Positions 1-12,715 of a stretch of 64,000 nt of DNA are shown here, piece by piece; within the stretch, counting starts at the first letter, position 1, and every line of letters starts with the position of its first letter. The notes below the pieces were generated by a model, which ran no database searches, was not told the DNA's origin, and saw nothing but the letters and a program-made list of their open reading frames with translations. The DNA is from Nageia nagi (lineage: Eukaryota; Pinophyta): the NCBI GenBank assembly GCA_050084985.1, contig JBITNC010000001.1:207576001-207640000 (forward strand), written 5' to 3'. Position numbers and translations under genes: made by a program.

Positions 1-1093
1 AGTATCATCCCTACATATAATATCATAAAAGTAATCTATATCATATCCATCATAAATGCCTCTACATACTAACCTTATGGTCAACCATCTCCTTGAAACT
101 AGGTATAAATCATTACTTAGGGAAGTACATTCTACACCAAACCCATCTACTGCATTACCCTACCCATTTAGGTATAGTAAACATGATCCAATATGTGACC
201 AATGATACAACACTCCTACCTTTCTTGTCATAGTTGTAACTCATCAATACCCCATACTAGACCTCCCATGTATGGATTACATATAATTTCCTCATTCCTC
301 AATCTCTATAACACCTATACATAGTGGCTCTCCTCATGATCAAATCCAATGAAGCCCTAAATCTCATTATCTTGCCTCCATATCAATATATAGAAAACCT
401 TATTACTAAAATTTCTATGAATATTGTACATCAACCCCAAATGTTGATCTATAAAAAAATTCTCATATTCCCATGCCTACAATTTCACACTCACATTGAT
501 TCCATAATGTACCTCATATCCCCACTTAGATATCTCTTTATACCACTAGGCTAGAATATGGGTACCCCATGCATACATAGTTTAGTGTTAAATCATATTT
601 ACTATAATGGTACAAAAACCCTATAAGAAGTGACCTCCTTTGGAATTAGGCATAGAAAAACATATAATAGCTAAAATCAAAAACTTTATTAGTTGATACT
701 ACTTTGAACTCTCAAAGTAGCATGGGTAAAAATTGATTATACCAATCTAATTCTATCATAATCTACATTGTAGCCTTTACACCATAACAATCATGATAAC
801 ATAACTACCTACTATAGCAAACTAATATCTATAGAGATCATCTCTTCCTCTATTAACAATATTTAGATCTAGTATATGTCCTCCATCATCAAAGTCATCT
901 CTCTAGTGGGAAGGTGTAATGTATAAGTATAATCATCCCATAGTCTCATTAGTGCAATAAGAATATTGATGTTAACCCTCACTCCACTTGATACACCTAG
1001 AAAAACCCAACATCATAGATAATATCATAATTTACTATAATTAATAGAGATTGCAACTCAAATGACCTAGTGCTAAATCTCCTTCATGGTATC
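1..1093. other. Unassigned AT-rich sequence left of element A
   Basis: I see no recognisable gene, domain or repeat structure here. The only open frame of any length (76 codons near 324-554) has no recognisable motif and a composition like its surroundings. The right end, GTATC at 1089-1093, is the left flank of element A and matches four of five bases of its right flank (TTATC at 7190-7194). The stretch is probably older decayed repeat DNA, but that is inference. Confidence 0.5.
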
Positions 1094-1870
1094 TGTTTAT
1101 AAATAAAATGTATTCAAGAGTGTAAATAAATGAATACCTATAGTCCCAAAGGAATATTTGTAAATTCTAAGCTAACAGATAGTAATTTATAACAAGAAAA
1201 ATTGATATAGGAGATAATGAATAATTGGAATCAAAATGATATCACCAAATAAGATTGATTTTGTATACTTACCTTATGGAACATACCTGATATTGATAAA
1301 TAAAAAAATGATGAAGCCTAAACAACCAATGAAGTTTGCACCCAAAATCATGGAGCAATATGATCCAAAGAGAGGGCTATGGGTGGTATATTGCATGCTT
1401 GAAAGGAGCATTGATTATCTATTTTATATAAAAAGGAGCACTGGTAGCCTTTATTAGATTGTATTCCATTTCAAACTAACTCTATGCCTCCACACTAACT
1501 CTTGATGATCTTAGTTTGATACTCAGATAAGCTAACAATTTTTAGGATGCTCGCATAGGGAAGTACACAAAGCTAGCCTTGAATGGTGGTGTCAAGAGAC
1601 ACCTAAAAGATTTCCATCATCAAGACTAGATATGGGATCATGTATCTCCCCGATGTGGACTTACTAATAGATCCCTATTTATATAGATAATAGTATGACC
1701 TACTCCTTAAGTCGGCATGTACCTACATAAATAAGAATATAGTAAGTCAATGATATATATTAACCATATCCAAGATAACATTAATATTCATGAACTAGGT
1801 GTGTATAAATGTAGGTATATATTTCCTAATGTATTAATTTAAATGCATAAATCAATTTTATGTGATAACA
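1094..1870 (-). repeat. 3' LTR of element A
   Basis: This matches 6431-7189 over its whole length, apart from a small extra segment near 1108-1130. Its right end (plus strand TGTGATAACA at 1861-1870) is the minus-strand LTR start, and its left end TGTTTATA is the LTR end. A TATA-like box read on the minus strand (TATATAAATA) lies near 1677-1686 and is conserved in the other LTR. A 74-codon open frame at 1236-1457 is an accident of LTR sequence. Confidence 0.88.
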
Positions 1871-2694
1871 TATGCCCCACTTTAGATGAGAAATTGAAAA
1901 TCACTAGGTGCATTGAGATTTTTTATTCAAAATACAACCAAGATGTCATAGAAGTCATATATTAATAAGCATAATACCAACATTAATCAGTCTATTTTGA
2001 TACTAAACTATAATAGAGATATAAGAAAGATGAATAACATATTGATAAAAGATATGAATTTGAGAAAAACCCTCATATGACATCCACCATGTTGACCCTA
2101 GTTGACATTGATGTGCTCTATGAGCTCCAATGATGACCTACAAAAGAAAGAGTTCTAGGGTCCATAGCCATCTACCAAGAGGTCATCGATGATAATTACC
2201 CATATTTTTGATATATTTTGATATGTGGAATACAACCATCTCATGTCACTAATGGTTTTATCCATTGATCTTATGGAAGCTAGACTCCTTATTGAGAGGC
2301 ATACTGATAAAATTGGGAGCTAAGACTTGACCAAGAGGTGTATTGCAATGAGTATGAGAGTTGAAACTCTACACCAAGAGGAATATTGCAATGAGGGGTG
2401 GAGCTAAGACTCCAACAAGAGGCATGAGACTAGGATGATGATATGGGAGCTGAGACTCTACCAAGAGGCATGCAAATTTATGATCTAGGAGCTAAAACTC
2501 TACACCAAGGGGTATTTGAATATTTCTATTTTTGCTATTTCTAATTGTGAAATAGGACTATATATGGTAGCACTAGTGCTCCTCTTCTAACATTGAAATG
2601 ACCTTCTATTTTGAATTTATGTCATCTATTCACATGCTTATTCTTGTAGTAATATTTTTACAAAAATAGATGCATGGAGAAACCCATAGGTCGC
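1871..2694 (-). other. 3' untranslated region and polypurine tract of element A
   Basis: This lies between the integrase stop and the 3' LTR. Read on the minus strand, AAAGTGGGGCATA (plus-strand 1871-1883) sits directly before the LTR start and is the expected polypurine tract for plus-strand priming. The middle holds degenerate direct repeats (see 2290-2516). No coding signal is visible. Confidence 0.75.
2290..2516. repeat. Degenerate direct repeats, core GGAGCTAAGACTC..CAAGAGG
   Basis: At least five imperfect copies of a unit containing GAGCTAAGACT or GTTGAAACTCT followed by CCAAGAGG, spaced about 35-60 bp apart. They lie in the 3' untranslated part of element A. Spacing varies, so this is a decayed minisatellite and not a clean array. 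Confidence 0.7.
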
Positions 2695-3734
2695 TTAGAT
2701 TTGATACTTCTTTAGGTGCCTAGAATTAATGGAATTTTTGAGAACTTCCCCATCCCATGTATATAATCTATATGCACCTCTTCCAAAGACCTTTTTGATG
2801 ATGTATGGGCCAACCCAAATGGGCTCAAACTTTCCTTTAAGTTCATCCTTTGTTGTAGTGTTAGAAATGTTCTCTTGGAGAACCATATCCCCAACCTCAA
2901 ATGCTTTGGGCATAATTTTCTTTTCATAGGCCTTCTTTATTATTTTCTAATATGTTATAAGATGCTCTAGTGCATTAATTCTTTTCTCATCTAATGCCTT
3001 TAGTTGATTTAACCTTGCTTCCCATTGTTACAATTTCTTCATAATATCTTTAAATGTAATTCTCAAAGAAAGGATCTCAATTTCAAGAGGAATTATTACA
3101 TCATCACCATACACAAGAGAGTATGGAATAGCACTTGTTGTTTTTTCACTTTTTATATATTCCCATAGATCATATGGTAATTGATCATGCCAATCCCAAC
3201 CATTCTTTTTGATAGTTTTTACCAATATTTTCTTGATTATTTCATTTGTTGCTTCAACTTATCCATTTCCTTAGGGATAGTAAATTGAAGAGAATCTCTA
3301 TTCAACCTTCTTCTTTTTACAAAATTCTTTGATATCTTTTCCTATAAAATTTGCACCATTGTCCATGATAAACCTTTGAGGTATGCCAAATCTGCAAATG
3401 ATATATTCCTTAATGAAATTGATAACATGTTTTTGTATAGCTATTTTCAAAGGAATTACTTCAACCCATTAAATGTAGTATTTTATGGTAACCAAGATAA
3501 ACTTGTGCCCATAACTAGATGGAGGATTAATAACACCCATGAAATCTAAATCCCACATTGAAAAAGTACATGGTGATGTAACATAGTTCAACTCCTAAGT
3601 AGGTGTTAATTCTAAGTGTGCATGCTTTTGACATTATTCGCACTTCTTAACATGATCACAATAATCATGCTCCATGGTGGGCATAACCCATCGTAATCAA
3701 CTTTCCATACAATAATCTCCCATTTAAATGACCA
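2695..3734 (-). pseudogene. Ty3/gypsy integrase remnant (element A)
   Basis: Integrase inserts the cDNA into the host genome. On the minus strand the N-terminal zinc-binding region starts near 3734 (GHLNGRLL, then decayed Cys residues near 3640). The catalytic core has WDLDFMG near 3550, MDNGANF near 3350 and a GNG.VEATN stretch near 3260, so all three acidic residues of the D,D,E triad can still be read. The C-terminal segment has KGKFEPIWVGPYIIKK near 2800 and ends at a stop near 2695. About six stops interrupt it, mostly where CAA or CAG would be expected. There is no chromodomain after the core. The closest match in this window is the integrase of element B. Confidence 0.87.
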
Positions 3735-4990
3735 TGCAAATAATTTAGAATATTCATGAAAGGATTGAATCAACTCATTTTGCAAAGGTTCCTCAAGGAG
3801 CTTACCTATTTTTAAGAATTGTAGTGTCTCTTGAGAACTAATGTTAACCTCCTCTATATCTTCATTCAACCAAGTCATCTCTAATTCTGATGGTGTGGAA
3901 AATGGAAACTTTCTCAATCATTCAATTTTATCTTCCATAAACTCACTAAAGCAAGCATGTACATCTAGACACTATTTGTGAGTCCTCTTTTTATGCCTAG
4001 CTAGATATTTAGTTTTAGCACCCATAGATTCTAAGAAAGCATCATAATTCTCAAACAAGTATATAGCATGTATTACACCTTCATAATCTATTTTACATTC
4101 AATAACAAATCAATTTTGATCATATCTCACCCATTCATCTTCTTGCATTAATAACAGATAACTAACCTAACCATAGTGACCATCTCCATGATATGGAATG
4201 ATAACATTTGTTTTCCTCCATTATTTCCTCTAAATATGACCATCAATGGTATTTACAGAGCCTAGAGGAGCATGGGAAATCCTTTTCTTGAGCCTCCTAC
4301 CATCTATCCAAGTCTCTCTCTAGATTTATGTTATTAACATTTGTGATGGTGTACAAACCAAACTTGATATCATTAACATTAATTCTTTGTAACACTTTTC
4401 TATAGATTTGATCATTCTTAGCTAGGATAGCCTCATCTTTTGCATCATACAGAATAAATCTCTCAAGGAGAATATGATTGCACTACTTGGCTATCTTCTC
4501 ATCTACTTCTCCCTTGTAAACATTTCCTTTAGAATAAAACTTAAAATATCTATGCAAAGTGGATGCTACTCCTTCCATGTCATCTATCCAGGGTCTTCCA
4601 AGAATGAAATTAAAAGAAGTTTTTCCATCTATAATGTAGAAGAGGGTCCAAAGTAGCTTGTTTCCTACTTTGATTGGAATTGTGATGATTCTTGTACATC
4701 CCTTAACTCTCATGGTAATATCTTCTCTTGGAGGTAATAAATCTAGATCAAACTATGAAAGCAAGTGAGTGGTGGTAATATTCAAATTTTCGCCACCATC
4801 TATCAATGATCTCTTAACTATAATTCCAAAGATATTCACTTCAATAAATAATGATGAATGTTATCGAGGTCACATCCTTGTTAGGCCTTTCACTAGGGTG
4901 AAAAGTGATAACATCTCCTTTACTCTATATTTTTGCCTTATTTGTAAAATTAATGATTGATATGCTCCTGTCTATCTAACTATTCTTGAT
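3735..4990 (-). pseudogene. Ty3/gypsy protease and protease-RT linker (element A)
   Basis: The aspartic protease cleaves Gag-Pol. On the minus strand the active-site region reads LIDGGENLNI near 4800, with the catalytic Asp kept, and the ILGRPWIDDM motif follows near 4590; these are standard landmarks of Tat/Athila-type proteases. Downstream, an open segment (3917 to about 3735) carries the acidic linker that normally precedes RT and ends in HEYSKLFAWS. Where RT should begin, the frame runs straight into the integrase zinc-binding region. Several stops and frame changes are present. Confidence 0.82.
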
Positions 4991-4993
4991 ATT

Positions 4994-6337
4994 CTAATTC
5001 ATCATTTCTCTATGAGGTTTTGAAATTTGAAGCAATTCAAACAAACTAACCTTGGCTTGTGTATTCTTGAATTGCTCAATGAGGTCAAAACTTCTTAGGT
5101 CTTTAGGAAGCTCCTTTTCACATGTGATAGGATCTATTAGTACTCTTGGTCTTCCTCTTGTAAGTGCTACACATACTTCTTCATGAAAAATTACATTGAT
5201 ATGTTGCTCTTCCCCTATATCTTTAACCTTAATAGGACACACATAGAATCCATCCTTTATGAGCCTTTGTATTTTGTTTATTAGGCCTCCACACCCATTA
5301 GTGGCATGCCCCTTGGTTTGATAATATTCACAATATATGTCTTCTTTATACCATGATGGCCTCTCTACTAACTCATCTTCCTCTCGCTTAGGTAAAGGCT
5401 ATAATAGTCCCTTTACCTTTAGATATTTCAAGATAAACCTGGGAGGTATAGGAAACTTTATGAATTTCCTTTTTTTCTTTTCATCTGCTTTTTCTACTAC
5501 ATGAATGGATTTATCTTTCTTTAGTGATTTTGACTATGTATCCTTGGCCCTAGGCTTATCATCATCTCCATACTTCATAAGCCCTAAATTCACAAGGACC
5601 TTTTCTTTTCCCAATAGCTTATATGTCATACCAAAAATTGTAAGTTGTGTATAATCAATAACATAATATTGTAGGTATAATATGATAGCATCCATGAAAG
5701 TATTGTTTACCTCTTTTTCCATGAACTTAGTTTTGATTTGTTACCATGTCTTCTTAAATCACATGATAAACTTTTCAAGATTTTCATTACTACCTTGCCT
5801 CATAGTACATAGATTCAAAACCATGACTTCATGCTTGATGTTATGTTTATACTATTCTAGAAATAAGTTTCTCAATTCTTGAAATGATGTAACTAACCTT
5901 TCAGATAGAGAATAGAACCATTCATGAGCCTCTCCTTCCAAACTATGAGGAAAGAACTTCACCTGTAATCTCAAATCCACATTAATTTTAAGCTCACACT
6001 CATCTTTAAACCCTTACAAATGTCTCTTAGGATCTCCCTCCCCACTAAAATTATAGAACTTGGGATCTTTATAATCTGATAGTGGTATGCATAAATGAAT
6101 CTCATCACATATAGGGCTACTAAACTCAATCAAATCATCTGGTTGAGCTATTCCTCTTACTAGTTGATTAATATATCTTTGCATACCCTCAATAGTAGCC
6201 TGAATGTGATCATTATTACTTCCATCATTATGGTCAACTCCATTAGATTCTTCTAGTCCATCACATTGAATATCTCCCAAGAGCTCATTAAGATCTCTTC
6301 TTGAAAGACTTTGTAGGAATAGTCTTAACTGATCCAT
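4994..6337 (-). pseudogene. Ty3/gypsy gag remnant (element A)
   Basis: Gag forms the virus-like particle. Translation would start at the ATG at 6337 (MDQLRLFLQ...). The retrotransposon-gag domain follows: FSGEGDPKRHL near 6030, then on the minus strand PHSLEGEAHEWFYSLSERL near 5930, the usual hydrophobic/Trp signature. A zinc-knuckle-like CEYYQTKGHATNGC lies near 5310, and the Gag C-terminus LFELLQISKPHREMMN near 5000, which element B repeats almost word for word. Stops and frame breaks divide it, many consistent with C-to-T change. The start was chosen because it is the first ATG after the PBS and opens the longest intact piece. Confidence 0.85.
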
Positions 6338-6430
6338 GTCTAAAATAGCTCACAAAATTGCTTATTAGTCCTAACCAAAACCTTAAGGTTTTAGCATAAG
6401 TACTTATGTTTCACATCAGGTTCACCAAAT
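6338..6430 (-). promoter_or_regulatory. Leader and primer-binding site of element A
   Basis: On the minus strand, TGGTGAACC (plus-strand 6419-6427) begins three bases after the 5' LTR end and is in the right place for a tRNA primer-binding site. The same nine bases follow the LTRs of element C. I cannot name the tRNA from sequence alone. A short leader of about 80 bp separates it from the gag ATG. Confidence 0.7.
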
Positions 6431-7189
6431 TGTTTACAAATAAATAAATGAATACCTATAGTCCAAAAGGAATATTTATAAATTCTAAACTTATGAATAG
6501 CAATTTATAACAAGAAAAGATAATGTAAGATATAATGAATAACTAGAATTGAAATGACATCACCAAACAAGACTAAGTTTGTGTACTTATCTCATGGAAT
6601 GTACATGATATTAATGAATAAAATATAGTGATGAAGCCTCAATAACCAATGGAGTTTGCACCTGAAGTTGTGGAGCAAGATGATCTAAAGAGAGGGCTAC
6701 AAGCAGTCTATTTCATGTTCAAAAGGAGCATTAATGGTCTATTTCATCTACAGAGGAGCACCAATAATCTTTGTTAGATTATATTCTATTCCAAATTGAC
6801 TCTATTCCTCTACACAAAATCTTGATGATCTCATTTTGATACTCAGATAAGCTAACAATCATCAAGATGCTTACATAAGTAAGTACATAAACCTAGCCTT
6901 GAATGGTGGTATTAAGAGACACCTAAAAGACTACCATCATCAAGACCAAATATGGGATCATGTATCTCCCCGATGTGGAATTACTATTAGATCCCTATTT
7001 ATATAGATAATAATATGACCTACTCCTTAAGTTGGCATGTACCTACATAAACAAGAATATAGTAAGTCAATAATAATATTGACCATATCTAAGATAACAT
7101 TAATATTCATGAACTAGGTGTGTACAAATGTGGGCACATATTTCCTAATGTATTAATTTAAATGCATAAATCAATTTTATGTGATAACA
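6431..7189 (-). repeat. 5' LTR of element A
   Basis: Direct match to 1094-1870. The minus-strand start TGTTATCACA is at 7189-7180 and the end TGTAAACA at 6438-6431. A conserved TATA-like box (TATATAAATA, minus strand) lies near 6997-7006, about 190 bp into the LTR, and would be the element promoter. Differences from the other LTR are numerous and mostly transitions, so the insertion is old. Confidence 0.88.
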
Positions 7190-10100
7190 TTATCATTTCC
7201 ATACTATGCACATATCTTTTATTAGTTAAAAAAACCCAACTACCTCAATAATCAACTACCCATACTATAGTATTTTTCTCTAAGATAAACTTCCTCAAAG
7301 AATGTATGCTCCCTAAATAATCATTTACCTCTTTTTATCACTTAGAATCTAAAGTACATGTACTTCATGTAAAGTACATAAAATTTTCCCTAAGCACACA
7401 TGATCCTAGTGGAGACTAACATGTCCTAATTATCAAAAATCACCCTAAATTTATCCTTATGATTGAAATTTTTATGAAACAAGGCATAGAGGTCAACATA
7501 CCCAACTTTACCTACCTCATGGTCTCCTTAGAACTTTCCTAAACTCTTTACATGGTGTCATATCCTTGAAACATATGCTTGCTCCTCTCAAATATCTTTA
7601 GAAGTATCAAACTATGATTTGGAAATAACCAAATAACACTTGTGTATAGAGTGTTATAGAGTGTATAAGAAATATGTGTATAGAGTGTTTCACTCTTACT
7701 AGGGTTTATCCTATGCACCATGCACTGACCATGGAGTGCACACACTCTTCCTTCTACAAATATTCATCTCTTTTTCTTAATTTTCTTCAAACTATCTCAT
7801 AATCATATTCCTTATGTCTCATTATTTATTCATGATCATAAAAAACTTTCTCCTATCATATAAGAATGTTATTCTCATGATCAATTTTTATACTATAACT
7901 ATCCCTTCTTCCATTGGGGGAAAAATAGAACCTAATTGTAAAATACCTTCATAATGATGTCAAGTTTGTAATGCATAGTTGTAAACCAATGTAAGCCCAC
8001 AACTATAACATTGTTGATTCCAATTCATTTTAAAGTCTATCATTACATTTAAACATTATTTTTAACTTTAATATAAAGAATCAAAAACTTACTTGACTAG
8101 ATTATTCTTTTTCTATTATCATTAGTTAAATATATCATCCTTTCTCTTCATCAATTAGTTGTATCTCTCAATCATTTTTGTGTTTTGGTTTACCTTAGTT
8201 ACAAAATATATCATAAAAAGGGTAAAATTTAGACACCTTAAATTGGTACACTTTGTTCCTAACTTGCTAATTATCCCTTATTTTATCATAATCATCACCA
8301 AAATACCTTTCAACATACTAATCATGCTCAATTACTCTAATCTTAATCTATGATTAGTATCCTTAAATTCTCATTTAATAAGTTAAATTTTACCTACCAT
8401 AATAAGTGAAAATATCTCTTATAATTGATATCACCTTCATTAACTCACCTAATCAATTTGGAGCTTTGGATACAAAATATATAATCAAACTCCTTATTAA
8501 TTTGTTTCAATAGAAATACTCCCATCCTAGTCCTTCATGTAGTCTATGATCTACAATCCTCATTGCTCCTAAATAAATATAAATTAGCTTATTGTGCCAC
8601 TAGATCAAATGATACATGTTTTCCTAAATATATAAATATAATACTATTATATTCATTTAAATATTATTCATTTTCAAATAATTTGAGCATTGAACAGGTG
8701 GAACATCTCTCGAGTCTCCTCATTAGCTTTGGATTCTTTCAAAATTCTTACATCTCTTATTCATGGGAGTTTACCATCAAATATGAAATTAAATTTTATC
8801 AAATTATATTTCTCTTAATTTATTTTGGTTTCCTATCATTTTTAGAGATATCATTCAAAGTGCATTTCACTCTCCTCTCAGTTTGCTTGAAGTGCTATGC
8901 TTCTCTATGGCATAGTATTAGAGCACATGTGCTCTACCTTAGAGCCATAATTTCATTATACTATTATCATCATGTTATCTATTTTCTCTAGAGTTCATCA
9001 TTAGGGTCAAGTTATTATCTCTTGGGTCATGTATACTTAGCTCATCCCTATATTCTTTGTCAAAATCAACATTGACACCATTATTATCAGGTATTTTTTA
9101 CCTCATATTATTTATCATTTTTATGGTGATTTTAATTTTTATTAATCAAACCTTTGATTAGGTTTAGTGGATTGACTACCTACTAAGATATGATATTTCC
9201 TTCAACAACCTATATAGCTCCCTAAAATGTATAGGTGCATTTAAAGCTTTCTTTATTTCCTTACGAACATGTTATAGATTACAAAGAGTTAGATCCTCGC
9301 ATGATAAACTAACAAAGAGTTAGATCCTTACATGATAAACTAAGTACCCCACATTAGTAGCATGATCAAAATAGATAATCCTTTGAAACTTAATCCCAAA
9401 TTATTTTTAGTATGATACTCTCCTTAGATCTCTCATGTTCTAAAAGTATGCATAATAAGAACATTATTTTGGGATAAGATTTGGTAGATTTTGGCATGTG
9501 ATATTAGAATGAGAAAAGAAAAAGTTAAAATTAATATTATACCATAAGGTTAGATTATTTTTATTTATTTCCCATGGTTATATGTTTTATGTTTTAACTA
9601 GATATTCAATTAAAAAATAAAAATTCTAAGGACATACAACAAATATATTTAAAAACTTTTTAAAATAAAGTGAAGATCATTAAATTCATCAAAATATGGA
9701 TAATGAATAACTTAATTATTACAATTAAGCCAATTTTAATATGAAGAAGATACAATAAATTGAAGTACAAAATATTAAATGATAATTTTTTTGCTATGAA
9801 AGATTGAAATTTTGATACATGGTTATTCATTATAGATAATACCCACATGTTTCTTATTATATATAAAAGGTTGTATAGTTAGAATTGCTATGATAAATAC
9901 TAGAAAATTATAGTATAATCTTTGTATACACCTAAATATGATTTCTATTTAGTATAAATCATATTTTAGGTAACAAAGGCCAATATTCTAAAAGGTATTG
10001 TAAATGTCGATAAAGGTATCATAAATAATGTAATTCGTGTTCATATCAAGAAAAACATTATAAGATATGTAGACAAAGTAGATCTCAAGAAGCAAAAGTT

Positions 10101-10559
10101 TATAGTATATTCAACTACAAAATATGATCCAAAGTAAGGCATTCCCTATTATATGATTAAATCCTTACAACATCTAGATATGTCAACTTATGATTGATCC
10201 ATACTCCAAATAACAATATTATCTCTTGATGCAACCTATCTGATAATCAATTATTTATTCTTCATCCTAACTTCATATCATCTAATTTTATATCTATTTA
10301 TATAATATCTTATGGTGCTAGTGGTATGTAAGGATTGTATCTAAGGTGTACAGATAGTAGTTCTTACATCTATTAAGTTGCATATTTAGAAGATAAATTT
10401 ATCATGAGCAAGACACATCAAATCAAAAAAAGGTGTTTGATATAATACCATTGATTATCAATATTCCTACAAGTGTCTCACAATATTTGAAGTGATATTT
10501 CATAGTATAAATAGTGATTTATTTAATTTCAACTCATTATTTATTGACTACATTTTAGT
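7190..10559. other. Unassigned decayed sequence
   Basis: No domain is recognised on either strand over about 3.4 kb. Open stretches at 8159-8353 and 8563-8991 (plus strand) are rich in Tyr, Ile, Leu and Phe, as expected from AT-rich noncoding DNA, and have no family motif. Around 9290-9340 there is a short direct repeat of about 35 bp (ACAAAGAGTTAGATCCT). The stretch may include the 5' part of the Ty3 element whose gag fragment starts near 10560, but I cannot show this. Confidence 0.5.
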
Positions 10560-11106
10560 GAACTTGATTGATGAAGGGATTTTATCTTCATGGGATAAAA
10601 TATCACAAGCATCTGTGATGAATTCCATGGTGCTAATAGTATTTCTTTTTTAATGATACAACATCAACACCATTCTAATGGCTAAATCAAATCCTACCAC
10701 TTTTTCTAAATACCTATTTAAAGAGTTATAAAAACTATTTAGAGCTGAATTTTTATCCCTAACTAATGCAAAATAAGTATCCATAAATGTAAATCAAGTT
10801 CCATCTCAACATGACTTATTTAGAAGAGTTTCCAATATAAAATCATAGTAAAGAGCATAATAGAAATAAAAATAGTATGATGGTATCTTCACCTACCCCT
10901 TGAAAGTATAAATTATCAACTTTCCCCTACCATTCTATCTCAAGAACCCAAATTTCAAGATATTTAATGGAAATCAAGATCCAAAATAATATCTCATCAA
11001 CTTTCAAGAGGAGTGCTCGCTAAAATTGGCATATGAGGATAAGATGATGATCAAGTTATTCCCAAGGAGTCTCAAAGGAGATGCTAGCCAATGGTTATAC
11101 AATTAG
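10560..11106 (+). pseudogene. Ty3/gypsy gag fragment (plus strand)
   Basis: The plus-strand translation near 10930-11100 shows the gag-domain signature: FKIFNGNQDPK, an in-frame stop where Gln is expected, then a helix with KLFPRSLKGDASQWLYN, directly comparable to the Gag signatures of elements A and B. About 120 residues upstream are readable with stops. The frame ends at about 11105, where LINE sequence begins, so the gag was probably interrupted by the LINE. No LTR or PBS for this element was found. Confidence 0.75.
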
Positions 11107-11155
11107 AAAATATTAATAATGAAATATTAATTATAGGGAGGACAAGGGAACTAGA

Positions 11156-12715
11156 TAAAGTAGAAAAATTATCACTTGTAGATTTTTATAATACTTTTTC
11201 ACATGAGTAATAGCTTTAGAGATAGAAATCTAGAGCAAACTAGCTAAAACAAGGAGATAAAAATACAAAGTTATTTAAAATCACCACTATAAGGAGAAGA
11301 ATCTAAAACAATATTAATGAGATCAAAAGAATAGATGGTGTTTTAAATTTAGAAGAAAAGAAAAATAAACAAGAAGTAGAGGGATTCTACAAAGGTCTAC
11401 TAATAGTTGATCAAAGAAACAACCCTATAGCCAAAAGGAGAATTATTAAAAATATACCAAAAAAATATAATAGCCCAAAAAAATGAAGCACTATAGTAGC
11501 AAACTACAAAAGAAGAAGTCAAATAGGTAATTTTTCTAATGAAAGCTGATAAGGCTTTTGGACTAGATGGCTTTCTAGTTGGGTTCTTCTAGAAAAATTT
11601 GGCAATTAAAGGGAAGGATGTGTACTATGTTGTAAAAGATTTAAAAAAAAAAAAAGGAAAATTACTAAAATAATGGAATAATGCATTCCTTACATTAATC
11701 CCCAAGATACAAGAGGAAAATGAATTCAAATACTACATACCTATTAATCTTTGCAATGTAATCTATAAAATTATTACAAAAATTTTAGTGGAAAGACTAA
11801 ATCCATTAATGATTCAAATCATATCTATAGAGCAAGATATATTTGTTAAAGGGAGTTAGATTACAAATGGAATTATTTACATTCATGTGGTCATGCATTC
11901 AATGTATAATAAAAAAAATTTGATTATGGTTTTAGCTAAATTTAGATTTGGAGAAAGTGGATTACTAAATGTATATCTTTACCTATGTTCTCTATTATCA
12001 TTAATGGAGAAGCAACATGATACTTTAAGTCCCAAAGAGAGATTATATAAGGAGATCCAATATCTCCCTATTTGTTCATTATTATGGTGAAGGCATTGGG
12101 GATGATGATAAAATAGTTTAGGGATGATCAAATTCTAAAGGGGGTTGTTCTAGTTCTTAATTGTAAGGCCACAGCCCATCATCAATTTATGGATGATACT
12201 ATATTTATTAGCAAAACTTAAAGGAATGAGGAATTTCAATATAATATCTTAAATATGTATGAGAAAATGTCACACCAAAACACAAATTTATAAAAAACTA
12301 AGATTTATTTTTTGAACTACTTTGAAGTAAGTAAAAAGAGTATTACTAAGATATGGGGGTGTAAAATTGATGAATTTCCCACCAAAAACTTAGGAATGCC
12401 CTTTTTTTATGGGGAGAATAAAATCTCAATATTGGGATCTGTTAGTTTAGAAAATCCAAAACAAATTAATAGGGTGAAAAGAAAAAATTTTGACCTATGT
12501 AGGCACACTTGTACTCATTAAATATGTACTTCAAAGCATGCCTATTTATAATGCAATGGTTTTTAAATTGCCTATATCTATAAGTGATAGGATAAATAAA
12601 ATCTACAATATATTTTTATGGTCAAGAGATATAAAAAAGAGAAAAATCACCCTTGTAAGTTGGAAAAATGTTTGCATGGAAAAGGATTAGGGAGGATTGA
12701 GATTCAAGAAAATGA
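11156..12715 (+). pseudogene. LINE reverse transcriptase remnant
   Basis: Plus-strand landmarks in order: NWLKQGDKNTKLFKI (from about 11254; usual LINE motif W.K.GD.NTKFFH); AFLTLIPK near 11690; INLCNVIYKIITKILVERL near 11745-11800, the LCN..YKI.TK signature; and the catalytic box as FMDDT at about 12188-12202, where most plant LINEs have FADDT. Then come LGMPFF near 12390, LIKYVLQSMPIYNA near 12510-12555 and WKNVCMEKD, a stop, then GGL near 12660-12700. Stops and frame shifts occur throughout. The RT makes cDNA from LINE RNA at the target nick; here it is dead. The usual residue after the box is retained, so the family call is secure. Confidence 0.86.

Larger units (their letters stand above)
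1094..7189 (-). mobile_element. Element A: internally deleted Ty3/gypsy LTR retrotransposon
   Basis: A complete LTR retrotransposon read on the minus strand, about 6.1 kb. From right to left it has a 5' LTR, PBS, gag, protease, a linker, integrase, a 3' untranslated part, a PPT and a 3' LTR. Minus-strand LTRs begin TGTTATCACA and end TGTAAACA or a close variant. Flanks GTATC and TTATC look like a decayed 5-bp target duplication. RT and RNase H are missing: the linker joins the integrase zinc-binding region directly near 3735. The gene order protease to integrase, the GRPWI protease motif and the lack of a chromodomain point to the Tat/Athila side of Ty3/gypsy rather than chromoviruses. It cannot be autonomous in its present form. 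Confidence 0.9.

Noticed and set aside
8563-8991. 142-codon open frame in the unassigned region
   Set aside because: Composition (Tyr, Ile, Leu, Phe, Ser) is that of AT-rich DNA; no motif, no second copy to compare, and no flanking coding context.
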